Shown: positions 44,412 to 52,638 of the stretch, piece by piece
Position numbering within the stretch: the first letter of the stretch is position 1
How the letters are laid out: every line of letters begins with the position of its first letter
NCBI RefSeq assembly: GCF_049647105.1
Contig: NZ_JBARWZ010000261.1
Location: forward strand, 50,261 to 114,260
Source: Actinophytocola sp049647105
GTDB taxonomy: Bacteria; Actinomycetota; Actinomycetes; Mycobacteriales; Pseudonocardiaceae
Direction: 5' to 3'
DNA: 64,000 bases
Program-made: the position numbers and the translations under genes
The notes under the pieces: generated by a model
Seen by the model: only the letters and a program-made list of their open reading frames with translations
Databases searched by the model: none
What the model was told of the DNA's origin: nothing

Positions 44412-44472
44412 CGGTCTCGTGTCAGGTGGTACACCGCCGGAACCGGATGGGTTCCACCGGTGTAGTCATGGC

Positions 44473-45144
44473 ATGAGAACGCGGCGATTCCTCGTGGTGA
44501 CGTTGACGGTGCTGGCGACCGGGCTCCTCGCGGCCGCACCGGCGCAGGCGGGTGCGTGGGAGGAGACCCTGCTCGATCCGCCGCCCGCGCGGGTCGAGGC
44601 CGGCGTGACCTACACGTTCGGCTACTGGATCCTCCAGCACGGGTCGTATCCGTTCCAGGGTGGCGATCTGGGGCCGACCGCGCTGCTGGCGACCGACGAG
44701 AAGGGCACCGTGGTCGACTTTCCCGGCACGGCGGGCGCGACCGACGGCCACTATTCGGCGGAGGTGGTGTTCCCGCACGATGGCCGGTGGACCATCGGGT
44801 CCCAGCACGACGTGATCATGCCGGACGCGCTGGTGGCGACGGTGACGGTCCCGGGCGAGGTGGCGATCGCGCCGAGCATGATGACCGAGCGGGCGGACCA
44901 CGAGTGGGGTCCGGTGCGGCCGTCGTTCCCGCCGTCGGCACCGGACGCGAACATGGGCGCACCGCAGGAGGCTGTGCCCGGCGCACCGAAGGCGTTGATC
45001 GATCCCGGCCAGGTGGCGCCGCGCAGCCGGCAGACGGCGGTACCTGACGAATCGGATGCCGCGCCGTGGTTGTTCCTCGCGGGCGGGGTCGTGGTGGCCG
45101 GGCTCGCGGGGTTGCTCGTCCGCCGGTACCGGCGGACCGCCTGA
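44473..45144 (+). CDS. Secreted membrane-anchored YtkA/CopC-like protein
   Basis: A 223-residue protein with a signal peptide (MRTRRFLVVTLTVLATGLLA, cleavage near AQA), an immunoglobulin-like domain (about 30-140: ARVEAGVTYTFGYWILQHG, HYSAEVVFPHDGRWTIG) similar to YtkA/FixH or CopC folds, a Pro-rich linker and a C-terminal membrane helix (about 195-215) with a basic tail. It would sit on the outer face of the membrane. No metal-binding Cys/Met/His cluster is clear. It is divergent from the ECF sigma gene and may belong to its regulon. Confidence 0.7.
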   Translation: MRTRRFLVVTLTVLATGLLAAAPAQAGAWEETLLDPPPARVEAGVTYTFGYWILQHGSYPFQGGDLGPTALLATDEKGTVVDFPGTAGATDGHYSAEVVFPHDGRWTIGSQHDVIMPDALVATVTVPGEVAIAPSMMTERADHEWGPVRPSFPPSAPDANMGAPQEAVPGAPKALIDPGQVAPRSRQTAVPDESDAAPWLFLAGGVVVAGLAGLLVRRYRRTA

Positions 45145-45792
45145 TCAGCGTCTGGGTGGCTGGCCCCGCCACGCGGCGGTCCAGGTCTTCGGGCCGAGCA
45201 GCCCGGAGTCCTTGATGCCGTTCGCGCGCTGCAGTGCAAATACGGCTGTACGGGTTTCGTCGCGGTAGCAGCCGGTGCCCTGGAAGTCGTAGCCGAAGGC
45301 GTTCATCCGGAGCTGGAAGGTACGCAGGGCGCGGTGGCAGTCGCCGTACTGGAAGACCTTGCCCGGCCACGGCGGCATCCATGCCGCCGGGGGTGGCGCG
45401 GAGCTACCGCCCATGTAGGCGGACTCGGCGTAGCTGGGGACACGTTTGCTGCGTGCGTGGCCGTCTTCGCGGAGACCGAGCTTGCGGGCGCAGGTCCATG
45501 GCTGCCATCCGCGCATCCGGTACAGGTAGAGCGCGCGGTAGTCCTGTTCGGCGGGGGTGGCCCGGTGCGGGAGGCCGGTGCCGCCGACGCTGCGCCAGGT
45601 GGGCAGGTCGAACTGGTAGGCGCCGTGGTGTTTGCCGCTCGCGGAGACGATGTTGTAGCGGCCGCCCGACTCGCACAGCCGCAGGCGGGCCCAGTCGCCG
45701 CCGGGTGGATCGGCCACGGCGGTGGTCTGCGCGAGGCCGATGAGGAGTCCGGTCGCCAGGAAGGTGCTCAGGACGATCTGCCTACCGCTCAT
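45145..45792 (-). CDS. Rpf-like transglycosylase with peptidoglycan-binding domain
   Basis: A 215-residue secreted protein: signal peptide (1-27, ending AVADPP), a resuscitation-promoting-factor/transglycosylase-like domain (DWARLRLCESGGRYNIVSASG, YQFDLPTWRSVGG) with the expected catalytic Glu in CESGG, and a C-terminal PG-binding repeat (LRTFQLRMNAFGYDFQGTG, VFALQRANGI, LLGPKTW). It cleaves glycan strands at the cell wall, aiding growth or spore outgrowth. Confidence 0.85.
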   Translation of the reverse strand: MSGRQIVLSTFLATGLLIGLAQTTAVADPPGGDWARLRLCESGGRYNIVSASGKHHGAYQFDLPTWRSVGGTGLPHRATPAEQDYRALYLYRMRGWQPWTCARKLGLREDGHARSKRVPSYAESAYMGGSSAPPPAAWMPPWPGKVFQYGDCHRALRTFQLRMNAFGYDFQGTGCYRDETRTAVFALQRANGIKDSGLLGPKTWTAAWRGQPPRR

Positions 45793-45941
45793 GCAAGGAC
45801 CGTACGTCTGAGTCACAGATGCCACAACCGCACCATCAGTCACACCTGTCACGGCACTGTTTTGTATCAGCTGTCCCAAGTGGATCACCCTTGCCACCTG
45901 TCCCTGTAGGGTCCGCGTGCCAACCCTCGGACGGAGGTTCA

Positions 45942-47372
45942 ATGAGCGTGGTGGATGGCAGCCCCGAGACGGTGCCCAGCGCCCCCGACCGCAAGCGTGA
46001 GCAGGGCGGTTGGGTCTGGTACGACTGGGCGAACTCGGTGTTCCCGACGTCGGTCATCACCGTCTTCGGGTCGCTGTACCTGACCGCCATCGCGGCGGAC
46101 GCGGCCATCGCGGACAAGGCCACCAACGGCCCGAACCCGTGCCCGTCCGACGGTGACGGCGGCACCAACAAGCTCGTGAACTGCCAGATCTCCGTGTTCG
46201 GCCTCGACTTCCAGGCCGGTTCGCTGTGGGGCTACCTGCTCGCCGCCGCCACGCTCATCCAGGTGCTGATCGTGCCGCTGTTCGGCGCGATCGCCGACCG
46301 CACGCAGAACAAGAAGCGGATGCTCGCGTTCTCCGCGTTCGGCGGTGCGATCGCGACGGCGCTGATGGCTCTGGTGAGCGGCACGAACTGGCAGCTCGGG
46401 GTCTTCCTGTTCATCCTCGGCAACATCGGCTACGGCACGTCGGTGGTGATCTACTACTCGTTCATCCCGGAGATCGCGACCGCCGACGAACGGGACGGAC
46501 TGTCCACTCGCGGCTGGGCGTTCGGGTACCTGGGCAGCGGGCTGGCGCTGCTGGTGCAGCTCGTGGTGTACCTGGCGCACGACTCGCTGGGGCTGTCCGA
46601 GGGCGGCGCGGCGCAGGTCGCGTTCCTGCTGTCGGGCATCTGGTGGGCGGCGTTCACGCTGATCCCGTTGCGGCGGTTGAAGGACCACCAGCGTCCGCAC
46701 GGTTCGGAGCACGGCGCGGGCGGGGTGATGATCGGCGGGTTACGCGAGCTGAAGAACACGGTGAAGCTGGCGCGGGCGTACCCGCTGACGCTGGCCTTCC
46801 TCGGCACGTACCTGATCTACACCGACGGCATCGCGACCGTCGCGAACGTGTCGGCGCAGTACGGGTCGGAGGAGCTGAACTTCGACCAGACCGTGCTCAT
46901 CTCGACCATCCTCATCGTGCAGTTCGTGGCGTTCGTCGGCGGCGTGCTGCACGGCGTCGTGGCCCGGCGCGTCGGCGCGAAGCGAACGATCATGATGAGC
47001 CTGACGGTGTGGCTGCTCGTGATCGCGGCCGCGTACTTCGTGCAGGCCGGGCAGGCACTGCAGTTCTACCTGCTGGCGGCCGGGATCGGGTTGGTGCTGG
47101 GCGGCACGAACGCCTTGTCGCGGTCGCTGTTCAGCCAGATGGTGCCGCCGGGCAAGGAGGCGCAGTACTTCTCGATCTACGAGATCGGTGAGCGCGCCAC
47201 GTCGTGGATGGGGCCGCTGCTGTTCGCCGCGGTCGCCGGTTCGACGGGCTCGTACCGGCCGGCGATCATCTCGCTGGTGGTCTTCTTCTTCGTCGGCCTG
47301 GTGCTGATGTTCTTCGTCCCGGTACGCAAGGCCATCCGCGCGGTGGGCAACCCGGAGCCGTCGCTCCTCTAG
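45942..47372 (+). CDS. UMF1-type MFS transporter (Atg22-like)
   Basis: A 476-residue integral membrane protein with about 12 helices. It opens with WVWYDWANSVFPTSVITV, a hallmark of the UMF1/Atg22 permease family, and contains the MFS loop FGAIADRTQNKKRML between helices 2 and 3. A second family block is FLGTYLIYTDGIATV. These proteins are thought to export amino acids or related solutes; the substrate is unknown. An AGG ribosome site precedes the ATG at 45942. Confidence 0.9.
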   Translation: MSVVDGSPETVPSAPDRKREQGGWVWYDWANSVFPTSVITVFGSLYLTAIAADAAIADKATNGPNPCPSDGDGGTNKLVNCQISVFGLDFQAGSLWGYLLAAATLIQVLIVPLFGAIADRTQNKKRMLAFSAFGGAIATALMALVSGTNWQLGVFLFILGNIGYGTSVVIYYSFIPEIATADERDGLSTRGWAFGYLGSGLALLVQLVVYLAHDSLGLSEGGAAQVAFLLSGIWWAAFTLIPLRRLKDHQRPHGSEHGAGGVMIGGLRELKNTVKLARAYPLTLAFLGTYLIYTDGIATVANVSAQYGSEELNFDQTVLISTILIVQFVAFVGGVLHGVVARRVGAKRTIMMSLTVWLLVIAAAYFVQAGQALQFYLLAAGIGLVLGGTNALSRSLFSQMVPPGKEAQYFSIYEIGERATSWMGPLLFAAVAGSTGSYRPAIISLVVFFFVGLVLMFFVPVRKAIRAVGNPEPSLL

Positions 47373-48613
47373 CCCTTTCCCATTGTCGCGGCGTGGCGGG
47401 CCGCGATCGGGTCGCGCAGGCGCAGTGTCGAGCCGTCGGTGAAGTCGACGCGCAGCCACGGTTTCGGCGGCAGGCTCCGGCCCGCCAGCTCGGCGGTGAC
47501 CCTGCGGACGCGGGCCGCCGGCACGTCCAGCACCGAGGTGACCGGCCGCGTGGGGTCCGGCGGATCGGTCAGCGACGCGGTCGCCACGATCAGGGTCAGC
47601 CGGTCGCGGGTCAGCACCAGCCGGGCGGCACCCGCGGTGTGGGCGAGCAGGTCGGCGACCGCCACGGCGTCGCGGTCGGCGCGGTCCGCCTGCGCCCAGT
47701 AGGCGATCGTCGGGTCGTCGAGCCAGCCGTCCGGTCCCTGCGAGGTCACGGCGGGCAGCGGCCAGCGCGCCGGTGGCAGGTTCAGCCCGGGCATCCGGCC
47801 AAGCGGGGTGTGCGGCACCCGCAGTTCACGGCCGAGCTGGGCGCCAACGTACCCGGCGTTCGCCGTGGCCGCCACCAGGATCTCCGCACCCGGCAGCAGA
47901 ACGGTGGCCTGCTCGAGTGCCTCCCGCGCGAGCTTCGCGGCCCAGTCGCCGCGGGCACCGGGCCGTAGCGGCGGTGCGCCGTTGGTGAGACCGAGGGCGT
48001 ATTCGCACTCGTCGCGGTCGGTCATGCCGACCAGGAAGTCCAGGCCAGAGCCGTCGACCAGCCGGAGCCGCAGCACGGGCGCCGCCGCGCGCTCCGCCAC
48101 CTCGAATCCGGCGATCTGCCCGCAGCGGATCTCGGCCAGCGGCTCCATCTTCGGTGGCGCGACCGGCTCGCCCTCGACGTTGCCCAAGCCCCACAGCTTG
48201 CGCCGGTCGGCGACGCGCTCGGCGAGGTCCTTGCCGAGCGCCATGATGCCGCTGCCCACCCGTGCCGCCCTGGCGAGGAACCCACCGGGTTCAGTACGGG
48301 TGTACAGAGCGAGCCGCTGGCGGGTCAGCACGTACAGGCGGTGGGGCCCGCCGGACAATGACGACACGGTACGCACGTATCGGTGCGCGAGGCAGTCCAG
48401 CGCCTTGCCCCACACAATCAAGTCAGCTGACTTGTCATCGTCGTGGTGGTGAAGGCCGGGGAGGTCGAACAGGTGCTTGTCGGCGTACGCGGCCCATACC
48501 GGACCGCCCTCCCCCGGCTGGTCCATGAGCGACCGCGCGACCGTCGCCGGACCGAGCGGGTCGGCGAGGAACTCGGTCGCATCCGCCCTTACCGCACCGA
48601 TCGACACTCGCAC
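47369..48613 (-). CDS. Large hypothetical protein
   Basis: A 414-residue soluble protein with no family I can name. It has a His/Asp-rich patch (DLPGLHHHDDDK) near residue 55, a PH-like beta region around 100-140 (LYVLTRQRLALYTRT) that recurs near 330-400 (LVLTRDRLTLIVATA, LRVDFTDGSTLRLRDP), and a Trp-rich middle. The two PH-like segments suggest an internal duplication of a small beta-domain. The stop overlaps the convergent MFS gene by 4 bp. It is separated from the TetR gene by a repeated palindrome. Confidence 0.65.
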   Translation of the reverse strand: MRVSIGAVRADATEFLADPLGPATVARSLMDQPGEGGPVWAAYADKHLFDLPGLHHHDDDKSADLIVWGKALDCLAHRYVRTVSSLSGGPHRLYVLTRQRLALYTRTEPGGFLARAARVGSGIMALGKDLAERVADRRKLWGLGNVEGEPVAPPKMEPLAEIRCGQIAGFEVAERAAAPVLRLRLVDGSGLDFLVGMTDRDECEYALGLTNGAPPLRPGARGDWAAKLAREALEQATVLLPGAEILVAATANAGYVGAQLGRELRVPHTPLGRMPGLNLPPARWPLPAVTSQGPDGWLDDPTIAYWAQADRADRDAVAVADLLAHTAGAARLVLTRDRLTLIVATASLTDPPDPTRPVTSVLDVPAARVRRVTAELAGRSLPPKPWLRVDFTDGSTLRLRDPIAARHAATMGKG

Positions 48614-48623
48614 GCGATCATCC

Positions 48624-48682
48624 TAAGAGGGTGCGCGAATAGGGCGGCGGACATCCACCGACCCTATTCGCGCACCCTCTTA
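48624..48682. repeat. Dispersed palindrome, copy 1
   Basis: Perfect 21-bp arms (TAAGAGGGTGCGCGAATAGGG and its complement) with a 17-base loop. The core AGAGGGTGCGCGAAnAGGG and the following TCGGTGGATG (minus-strand view) recur at 60865-60941. The right arm supplies the last codons and the stop of the double-TetR gene. It probably acts as a terminator and belongs to a repeated family. Confidence 0.85.
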
Positions 48683-49914
48683 GCAGCGAAGCGGCGGAGG
48701 ATTCCATCCACGACGATCTCCAGCCCCAGCGTCGAGAGACCGGACCGCGCGGGCAGCACCGGCAGGTCCGCCGCCGCGGCCGCGCGGTTGGCGAACGTGT
48801 CACGGTCGAACGTGTCGTACCGGCCGAGCACCGTGCCGTAGACGTGCTCCCACAGGATCCGCGACGCGTCAGGGATGTCCGCCTCCGGTAGGCCTGCGGC
48901 GCGGAACGCGTCGAACAGCCGCCGCACGAGCGGCACCACCCGAGGGCCGGCCAGCCCGTCGATGGTGACCGCGAGGACCGACCATGGATCGGCCGCCAGC
49001 ACCTCGTGCATGGCGGAGATGAGGGCGAGGATCTCGGCACGTGGGTTGGCCGAGGGCTCGGGCTCCACCATGTCCGCCGCGACCGCGTCGAGCATCGCGA
49101 CCACGACACCGTCGCGGTCGCCGATCGCCTGCCGCAGCGCGGCCATCGTGGTCCCCAGTTCCTCGGCGACCACCCCGATGGTCACCGCGTGGAGGCCGTC
49201 GCGGCGCGCGATCTCCCGCCCGGCCGCGGCGATCGCGTCCCGGTCCGGCACCACCGACGGCGTGGCAGGGACGGGCTTGTCGCACGGCACGCCGGCCACC
49301 GGCTGACCGAGCCTGCTGGCGAGGCCGTCGAGCATGATCGCGAGCTTGTCATCGAGCCAGCCACGCCGCTCGAACCGCGACGCCTCCTGACTCTCGTACA
49401 GCTCGCGCAGGCTGCGCCTGCCGCGCGAGGTGTCGAAGACCCGGCTCATCCGGCGCACGCCGATCTCCGCCGCGACCGTGAGGTCCGTGGTGAAGTCCAC
49501 GGCGATCACGGCGTCGCGGGCGCTGAGCCCCTCCGCCCGCAGCCGCACCACGTACTGGTCCGCGATCCCGAGTGCCTTGCCTGGCATGCTCGGGACCACC
49601 TGCGAGGTCTCCGCCATGCCAGGGTGCTGCTCGAGGAAGCGCCACACCGCGTCGGCGAACGAGACCATGACCTCCCGCCACCCCAGGTCGGTGCCCGGCC
49701 AGTCGAACTCGCGCAGCGCGAGGTCCAGGGCCGCGACCAGCAGGTCGTCCCGGTCGCGCACGTACCGGTACAGGGTGGAGTGGCTGACGCCCAGCCGCCG
49801 GGCGACGGCGGGCATCGACAGGTTCGGCAAGCCCTCCGCCAGAGCGGCCCGCGCCACGTCGTCCCTGGTCAAGGAGGGAGGCCGACCGGGACGGCGAGGC
49901 CCCCGGGACTCCAT
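48664..49914 (-). CDS. Fused double TetR regulator
   Basis: A 416-residue protein made of two TetR units. Unit 1 (about 10-200) has MPAVARRLGVSHSTLYRYV as helix-turn-helix and a tetracycline-repressor-like C-terminal half. Unit 2 (about 225-416) has a second, weaker helix-turn-helix (VTIGVVAEELGTTMAALRQAI) and another ligand-type half. A single chain could mimic the normal TetR dimer with two non-identical halves. The last four codons and stop come from the dispersed palindrome at 48624-48682. The ATG at 49914 is chosen; a GTG lies two codons upstream. Confidence 0.85.
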   Translation of the reverse strand: MESRGPRRPGRPPSLTRDDVARAALAEGLPNLSMPAVARRLGVSHSTLYRYVRDRDDLLVAALDLALREFDWPGTDLGWREVMVSFADAVWRFLEQHPGMAETSQVVPSMPGKALGIADQYVVRLRAEGLSARDAVIAVDFTTDLTVAAEIGVRRMSRVFDTSRGRRSLRELYESQEASRFERRGWLDDKLAIMLDGLASRLGQPVAGVPCDKPVPATPSVVPDRDAIAAAGREIARRDGLHAVTIGVVAEELGTTMAALRQAIGDRDGVVVAMLDAVAADMVEPEPSANPRAEILALISAMHEVLAADPWSVLAVTIDGLAGPRVVPLVRRLFDAFRAAGLPEADIPDASRILWEHVYGTVLGRYDTFDRDTFANRAAAAADLPVLPARSGLSTLGLEIVVDGILRRFAAKRVRE

Positions 49915-49996
49915 GTTCACCGCCGTACAGTACCCAGCCTGCAGGCGTTCCATGCCAGGTCGTGGTCGCCGCCAAGGGCGACCGCCACCGACACCG

Positions 49997-50287
49997 TCAA
50001 TTCGGGAGAGGCGAGCCGGCCACCAGCTCGGTCCACGTCTCCTTCGTACCCCGGCCGACCCTCAGCAGCACCAGGTCGCCGGGCATCACCGAACCCGCTC
50101 GCAGTTCACGCCGCAGCATCGGCCACACCTCGACCGCGACCGGACCGCAGAACACGTGCTGCACGCGCGCCAGCACCTGCAACGGCGGTGACCCCGCACC
50201 TTGGCAAGTCACTCGTACCGGATCGACGTCCGCGTGGCGGCGTGGTGCGGGAACCGCCGGCGCGGCAAGGGCTCTGCGGTCGTCCAT
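49997..50287 (-). CDS. Small hypothetical protein of the lanthipeptide locus
   Basis: A 96-residue protein with short strands (VRVTCQGAGSPPLQVLARVQ, GDLVLLRVGRG) and no known family. AGGAG stands just upstream of the ATG. It lies 10 bp after the acyl-CoA-dehydrogenase-like gene on the same strand, so the two are an operon, divergent from the regulator and LanM genes. A single Cys pair (VTC, VFC) is present. It may be an accessory factor. Confidence 0.65.
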   Translation of the reverse strand: MDDRRALAAPAVPAPRRHADVDPVRVTCQGAGSPPLQVLARVQHVFCGPVAVEVWPMLRRELRAGSVMPGDLVLLRVGRGTKETWTELVAGSPLPN

Positions 50288-50297
50288 AGCACTCCTG

Positions 50298-51155
50298 TCA
50301 GGCCCCGACCCAGGTGTTCGCCACCAGCTCGGCGACGAACAACGCACGGACCGGGTGGTCACTGAGTTCACCCCGCGGCTCGAACAGCTTCGCGACCTGC
50401 CAGTCCAGCCGGGTGAGCCGGTGGTGCACGTCGATGACGGCCGTGCGGGTCGGCCGCTGCGCGGCGACCTCCAGGTACCCGCGCAGCGACGCCAGTGCCG
50501 CGAGCACGTCGGTGATCGCGCCGAGTGTGAGCCGGTGATGGAGCAGCGGCCGGCCGCTGGTGAGCGGCCGAGGCCCGGTCGGAACCGGACCGGCGTCGAC
50601 CCCGGCCGGGGTCGCCGCGCCAGCCCGGCCCGGTTCGAACAGACCTCGCCCCAGCGCCTGGTCGAGCAGCTTTCGAGCCAGCCCGATCCGCACCGCGGCC
50701 AGCCGCAGCCCGACCACCTCCGGATGATCACCCGCGTGCCGCAGCGGCGCCAGCCCCGCCGGCAGCCGCACGTCGAGGATCGCAACCCCTTCGGAGGTGG
50801 CCATGTGGTGCTCGAGGACCGTCGCGCCCTCGTGCACTCGTTGTGTGGGGACCGCCGCCCACCCCGCGTGGGCGACGGCCATCAGATCCGCGTCGTCCAG
50901 GTCGGCCAGTGCGCGCGTGAGTCCCGCGGACAGGCCGGACGTGTAGCCGACCGACTCGAAGTCGGTGACGTCCAGCCACGCGAACACACTGGTCAACTCG
51001 GAGTCCTTCCCGAAACGTCGTAGCGGTGGCGGCACGACTGCCGTGAGGGGGCCGGCCGGAGTCGTACCGCCACCGCGCAAGAGGCCGTCGTACCGGCGCT
51101 CCCGCCATGACGAAACCCGATCAAGGGCGGCCGGACCAGGCACTTCCACCGGCAC
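50298..51155 (-). CDS. Acyl-CoA-dehydrogenase-like protein (shortened)
   Basis: About 285 residues, shorter than the usual 380-400. The C-terminal half matches the helical domain of acyl-CoA dehydrogenases (GLRLAAVRIGLARKLLDQALGRGLFEPG; HHRLTLGAITDVLAALASLRGYL; final LTRLDWQVAKLFEPRG and PVRALFVAELVANTW). The N-terminal FAD-binding half is much reduced. Start position is unsure: several GTGs lie between 51143 and 51167. It could be a tailoring oxidoreductase or a non-catalytic relative. It sits next to the lanthipeptide genes. Confidence 0.65.
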   Translation of the reverse strand: MPVEVPGPAALDRVSSWRERRYDGLLRGGGTTPAGPLTAVVPPPLRRFGKDSELTSVFAWLDVTDFESVGYTSGLSAGLTRALADLDDADLMAVAHAGWAAVPTQRVHEGATVLEHHMATSEGVAILDVRLPAGLAPLRHAGDHPEVVGLRLAAVRIGLARKLLDQALGRGLFEPGRAGAATPAGVDAGPVPTGPRPLTSGRPLLHHRLTLGAITDVLAALASLRGYLEVAAQRPTRTAVIDVHHRLTRLDWQVAKLFEPRGELSDHPVRALFVAELVANTWVGA

Positions 51156-51317
51156 AATCACCGGCACAATCAGCGCTGCGTCCCGGCGCGCGCACGCGCA
51201 GTGAGAACGCGGGCTGCCAGCACAAATGTGGGTGACGATCACCCATGCGCCACCCGGGGTGGGTAGGCGACGGTGGACCGGTCCACCGTTCCCGCCGTCC
51301 CGTGAGGAGGTCCCGTC

Positions 51318-52568
51318 ATGGCAGCGCGCCCCGCGTTCGGCACGGCCCTGCGGGCCTACCGGGCCGGTGCCGGCCTCACTCAGGAGGACCTGGCCGAACG
51401 GTCGGGACTGTCGGTCCGCGCCATCCGCAACCTCGAGAACGGCCGTACCGAACGCCCGCAACGGCAGACGGTTCCGCTGCTCGGGCTGGCCCTGCGGCTG
51501 CGCGAATCCGACTACGCGGTGCTGCTCGCCGCGGCCGGACGAGGCGAGGCTGAGCCGTCGGCGGTGTCGACGGTTCGATCCGGCGGCCGGTGCGAGCTGC
51601 CGCCGGACGTGCCGGAGCTGTGCGGCCGGGACCTGCCGGTCGCCACGCTCACCGGCGCCATGACCGCACCGGGGCCGAGATCGGTGCTGGTCAGCGGTGG
51701 CCCAGGGGTGGGGCGGACCGCGGTGGCGGTGCACGTGGCGCACCGGCTGCGGGACCGGTTCCCCGACGGCCAGCTGTACGCCGACCTCGACCAGCCCGAC
51801 CGCACACCGATGTCCGTCGACGCGGTGCTCCTGCGGCTGCTGCGGTCCCTCGACGTCACCGACCCGCCGGAGACCAGGGAGGAACGGGCCGCGCTGGTTC
51901 GGGCGGAGCTGGCGGCGCGACAGGTGCTCGTGGTGCTCGAGAACGTGGCGCACGAGGCGCAGGTGCGGCCGCTGCTGACCGGCGCGTCACCGAGCGCGGT
52001 GCTGATGACCAGCCGCCGTGAGCTGCTCGCACTGCCCGGCGTCCAGACCGTGCGGCTCGACCCGCTGGGCGCGGACTGTGCCCGGCAGATCCTCGTCCGT
52101 CTGGTCGGGGACCGTGTCCGGGCCGAACCCGCCGCCGCGCGGGCGATCGTCGACGCCTGTGCCCGGCTGCCGGTCGCACTGCACATCGCCGGTTCCTGGC
52201 TCGCGGCGCGGCCGCACCGCCTGCTCGCCGACCTGTCCGCCCTGCTCACCGACGACGATCTCGTGCTCGACCGGCTCACGGTCGCCGACCTGTCGGTCCG
52301 CGCGTGCATCGCCACGCACGTCGCCACGCTGCGCCCCGACGAGCAGCGGTTGCTGCACCAGCTGGCCCACCTCGACACCGACACGATGAGCGCGGCCGAC
52401 CTGTGTCACCCGCTCGCCACCGCGGAACCCGCACTGCGTGACGGGCTCGACGCGCTCGCACACGCGCACCTGCTCACCCCGGCCGGTCCGGGGTATCGGA
52501 TGAATCCGCTGGTGAGGCGGTACGCGCAAGAGGAAGCCGGCCTGCCCCGGCTGAGGGCGGCGCGATGA
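51318..52568 (+). CDS. XRE regulator with NB-ARC-like P-loop domain
   Basis: A 416-residue protein: Cro/CI helix-turn-helix (about 8-65: LTQEDLAERSGLSVRAIRNLENG) followed by an ATPase of the AfsR/NB-ARC type (about 95-390). Its P-loop is GGPGVGRTA, with Arg in place of the Lys, and Walker B is VLVVLENV, with Glu in place of Asp, so ATP hydrolysis is doubtful. No SARP activator domain or TPR tail is present. GAGGAGG precedes the ATG. It is immediately upstream of LanM and probably controls the lanthipeptide genes. Confidence 0.82.
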   Translation: MAARPAFGTALRAYRAGAGLTQEDLAERSGLSVRAIRNLENGRTERPQRQTVPLLGLALRLRESDYAVLLAAAGRGEAEPSAVSTVRSGGRCELPPDVPELCGRDLPVATLTGAMTAPGPRSVLVSGGPGVGRTAVAVHVAHRLRDRFPDGQLYADLDQPDRTPMSVDAVLLRLLRSLDVTDPPETREERAALVRAELAARQVLVVLENVAHEAQVRPLLTGASPSAVLMTSRRELLALPGVQTVRLDPLGADCARQILVRLVGDRVRAEPAAARAIVDACARLPVALHIAGSWLAARPHRLLADLSALLTDDDLVLDRLTVADLSVRACIATHVATLRPDEQRLLHQLAHLDTDTMSAADLCHPLATAEPALRDGLDALAHAHLLTPAGPGYRMNPLVRRYAQEEAGLPRLRAAR

Positions 52569-52638
52569 TGTGATACGGCTGCGAAAAAACTCGAACACAG
52601 ATGGCGCCGTGCGCGGGGAATATGCGTAGTTTCCACCC

